Assembly (NCBI RefSeq): GCF_021390535.1
Contig: NZ_JAJUXG010000020.1
Coordinates: 1 to 64,000 of the forward strand
Direction: 5' to 3'
Origin: Dyadobacter sp. CY312
Lineage (GTDB): Bacteria > Bacteroidota > Bacteroidia > Cytophagales > Spirosomataceae
DNA: 64,000 bases
Positions 62,131 to 64,000 of this stretch are shown piece by piece; position 1 is the first letter of the stretch; each line of letters begins with the position of its first letter. The notes under the pieces are model-generated. The model was given only the letters and a program-made list of their open reading frames with translations, made no database searches and was not told the DNA's origin. A program made the translations under genes and the position numbers.

Positions 62131-64000
62131 ATGAATGTAAATCTAGTCTTCCAACGCTTCCTAGTGCTTTTTATGAGAGTGACGTTGATTCAATTCTGTT
62201 TGCTTGTGCTATTCACAGATCTCGTCTGTGCGCATGATTCCCACGCACAGGAAATTTTACAGCAAAGGGTCACCTTAAAACTGGATAACAGTGAAATCAA
62301 GACCGTGTTGTCCAAAATTGAGGATGCTGCCAAAGTAAAATTCATGTACAGCCCTGAAATGATTCAGTCACACAGGAAAGTAAATCTGAATGTGATCAAT
62401 GAGCGGCTGGATCAGGTTTTGAGCCAATTTCTGAATCCGTTGAAATTGACTTATGAAGTTAACAAGCGCACCATCATTCTAAACCTGGACAACTCTCAAA
62501 ACCGGCAAAATTTACAGCCTCTTCCAAGATCAGGAAGCAGTCTTCCTGTTAAAATAAATGTGACGGGAAAAGTAACCGATGAGAAAGGAGATGGGCTACC
62601 CGGGGTTAATATCGTTTTGAAAGGAACCCTCTCAGGTACCACTACCGATACCGAAGGGAAATACAGTCTGGATATCCCTGACAATTCCGGTATTCTTGTT
62701 TACAGTTTTCTGGGATACCAAACGCTGGAAAGAGAAATAGGAAATAATACCATTATCGACGTGCAGATGCAATTTGACGATAAGTCGCTCGAAGAAGTTG
62801 TTGTAGTGGGCTTTGGTCTAAAAAACAAAAAGGAAACTGTTTCCGGTGCCATTTCGACTGTAAGTGCTGATGAACTGTCACATGCCAGTACGGTTACTTC
62901 TGCTGGTGCTTTGGTAGGAAAAATGCCAGGAGTTACATTCCGGCAGACCTCCGGTGTTCCCGGCAGCGCGCCAACACTTCAGATCCGTAACTATGGAACG
63001 CCGCTGGTTATTATTGATGGAATTCAGAAAGATTATGGCAGCTTTGCCCAGCTTGATTTTAACGACATTGAAAATATATCAGTCCTCAAAGACGCTTCTG
63101 CCTCCATCTACGGTATGCAGGCAGCTAATGGTGTGTTGGTTGTAACTACCAAACAGGGAAAACGAAACCAAAAGCCAGTCATTACGATGCAAGGTTATTA
63201 TGGGCTTCAAAAGCCCGGCGGTTATAACAAGCCCGCCGATGCCGCCACCTACATGAAAGCAATCATTCAGGATGAGACATACAATAACGTGCCCGAATCG
63301 GCCAGAACCATCACCCGGGAAGAATATGCTAAATGGGTGGCAGGAACCGAGCCTGGTTATCAATCATTTGACTGGTATAACCACATCTGGCAAACCAGAC
63401 CTCAGGTATATGGAAGTGTGAATGTATCGGGAGGGAGTGACAACACCGACTATTACATCAGCTTTAACAGAATTGAGCAGAAAAGTATGCTTCGCAATTT
63501 CCATGGATTTGACCGAACCAACTTTCAAAGTAACATCAATATCAACCTTACCAAAAAGTTGAAGGTTGGGATGAACATTAACGGACGTCTCGAACGTAAC
63601 CGGCAGCCGGGCCTTCCTGGCGATGACTATGATTTTGCTTTACAGGCTGCATTCAGGAATCTGCCCACCAAACGCCCTTTTGTAAACGACGATTCACGTT
63701 ACCCAGGTATTTCTGCTATCGATCCTCAATATAGTTATGGCTGGATCAATGAAGACATGTCAGGTATTTACCAGTCACAGGTACGCATTATGCAACTGAA
63801 CGGTACTGCGGAGTACAAGATAACCAATTCATTGAAAGCCAGAGCACTTGTCAGTTACTGGTATAAAAATTACCGCACCGATTTACAAGAAAAATCTCCG
63901 CTGCTGTATCGTTATGATAATGCGGCGAGCACATACAACATTGCCTACCAGGGGAATGCGAGATATTTGGAAAGATATGTACAGAATTCAGAAGAAATGA
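62131..64000 (+). CDS. SusC/RagA-family TonB receptor with STN signalling domain (3' end outside window)
   Basis: From the ATG at 62131 the frame is open to the window end (623 codons). A signal peptide ends near DSHAQ. An STN domain spans about residues 50-120 (VTLKLDNSEIKTVLSKIEDA, NVINERLDQVLSQFL, LTYEVNKRTIIL). A carboxypeptidase-regulatory-like domain (VTGKVTDEKGDGLPGVNIVL) follows. Then come the TonB box EEVVVVGFGLKNKKETVSGA, the plug (PLVIIDGIQKDYG, LKDASASIYGMQAANGVLVV) and the first barrel strands. The STN domain contacts a FecR protein, which fits the sigma and FecR genes just upstream. Substrate and SusD partner lie outside the window. Confidence 0.9.
   Translation, partial: MNVNLVFQRFLVLFMRVTLIQFCLLVLFTDLVCAHDSHAQEILQQRVTLKLDNSEIKTVLSKIEDAAKVKFMYSPEMIQSHRKVNLNVINERLDQVLSQFLNPLKLTYEVNKRTIILNLDNSQNRQNLQPLPRSGSSLPVKINVTGKVTDEKGDGLPGVNIVLKGTLSGTTTDTEGKYSLDIPDNSGILVYSFLGYQTLEREIGNNTIIDVQMQFDDKSLEEVVVVGFGLKNKKETVSGAISTVSADELSHASTVTSAGALVGKMPGVTFRQTSGVPGSAPTLQIRNYGTPLVIIDGIQKDYGSFAQLDFNDIENISVLKDASASIYGMQAANGVLVVTTKQGKRNQKPVITMQGYYGLQKPGGYNKPADAATYMKAIIQDETYNNVPESARTITREEYAKWVAGTEPGYQSFDWYNHIWQTRPQVYGSVNVSGGSDNTDYYISFNRIEQKSMLRNFHGFDRTNFQSNININLTKKLKVGMNINGRLERNRQPGLPGDDYDFALQAAFRNLPTKRPFVNDDSRYPGISAIDPQYSYGWINEDMSGIYQSQVRIMQLNGTAEYKITNSLKARALVSYWYKNYRTDLQEKSPLLYRYDNAASTYNIAYQGNARYLERYVQNSEEM

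Overview
The window looks like chromosome of a Bacteroidota bacterium of the Cytophagales type, probably Dyadobacter or a close relative. That placement is inferred from gene content and style. The supporting content is four SusC/RagA-type TonB-dependent receptors (three with a SusD partner), two proteins with type IX secretion sorting tails, a fused hybrid two-component regulator, an ECF-sigma/FecR/STN-receptor set, and TAnnTTTG-type promoter boxes.

Layout: (1) 1-2570, the end of a repetitive surface protein with a type IX sorting tail, convergent with (2) 2867-13668, a minus-strand glycan-uptake block: hybrid two-component regulator, SusC, SusD and an IPT/TIG surface glycan-binding lipoprotein. 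(3) 14438-17613, small accessory genes (lipoprotein, TfoX-like, ankyrin, DUF4287/DUF5655, YdeI-like). (4) 17711-18180, a 182-bp transposon-like element with inverted ends, abutting the decayed remnant of a traG-type conjugation gene. (5) 18341-21004, a GEVED-domain adhesin with a type IX tail. (6) 21396-36241, a minus-strand locus that I read as a phosphonate uptake and breakdown system. (7) 36736-38541, a serine hydrolase and two decayed copies of the TfoX and ankyrin genes of region 3. (8) 38681-59085, a long mannose-centred utilization locus: GH92 alpha-mannosidase, then SusC, SusD, lipoprotein, mannonate dehydratase, mutarotase-like protein, SMP-30 lactonase, SDR, DUF4185 lipoprotein, sugar transporter, ROK kinase, mannose-6-phosphate isomerase, acetylesterase and GntR regulator. 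(9) 59229-59403, a second copy of the transposon-like element. (10) 60108-64000, ECF sigma factor, FecR anti-sigma factor and an STN-type SusC receptor cut by the window edge.

The most interesting system is region 6. A sensor kinase with a PhnD-like phosphonate-binding periplasmic domain and a sigma-54 response regulator precede one apparent operon. The operon encodes SusC, SusD, an exported alkaline-phosphatase-superfamily enzyme, a TIGR03364-type FAD oxidoreductase, two exported metallophosphoesterases, a DUF5690 transporter and a phosphonatase-like HAD hydrolase that keeps the Schiff-base lysine position. Together they suggest TonB-dependent import of a phosphonate conjugate, periplasmic trimming, inner-membrane import, oxidative conversion to phosphonoacetaldehyde and C-P cleavage.

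Region 8 appears to encode two parallel fates for mannose: phosphorylation and isomerization (ROK kinase, ManA), and oxidation to mannonate and dehydration (SDR, SMP-30, UxuA). A TATGAACA-based operator lies before both the GH92 gene and the SusC operon, and the GntR gene ends that operon.

No tRNA, rRNA or CRISPR array was seen. All functions are read from sequence features and family knowledge; none was tested by a database search.
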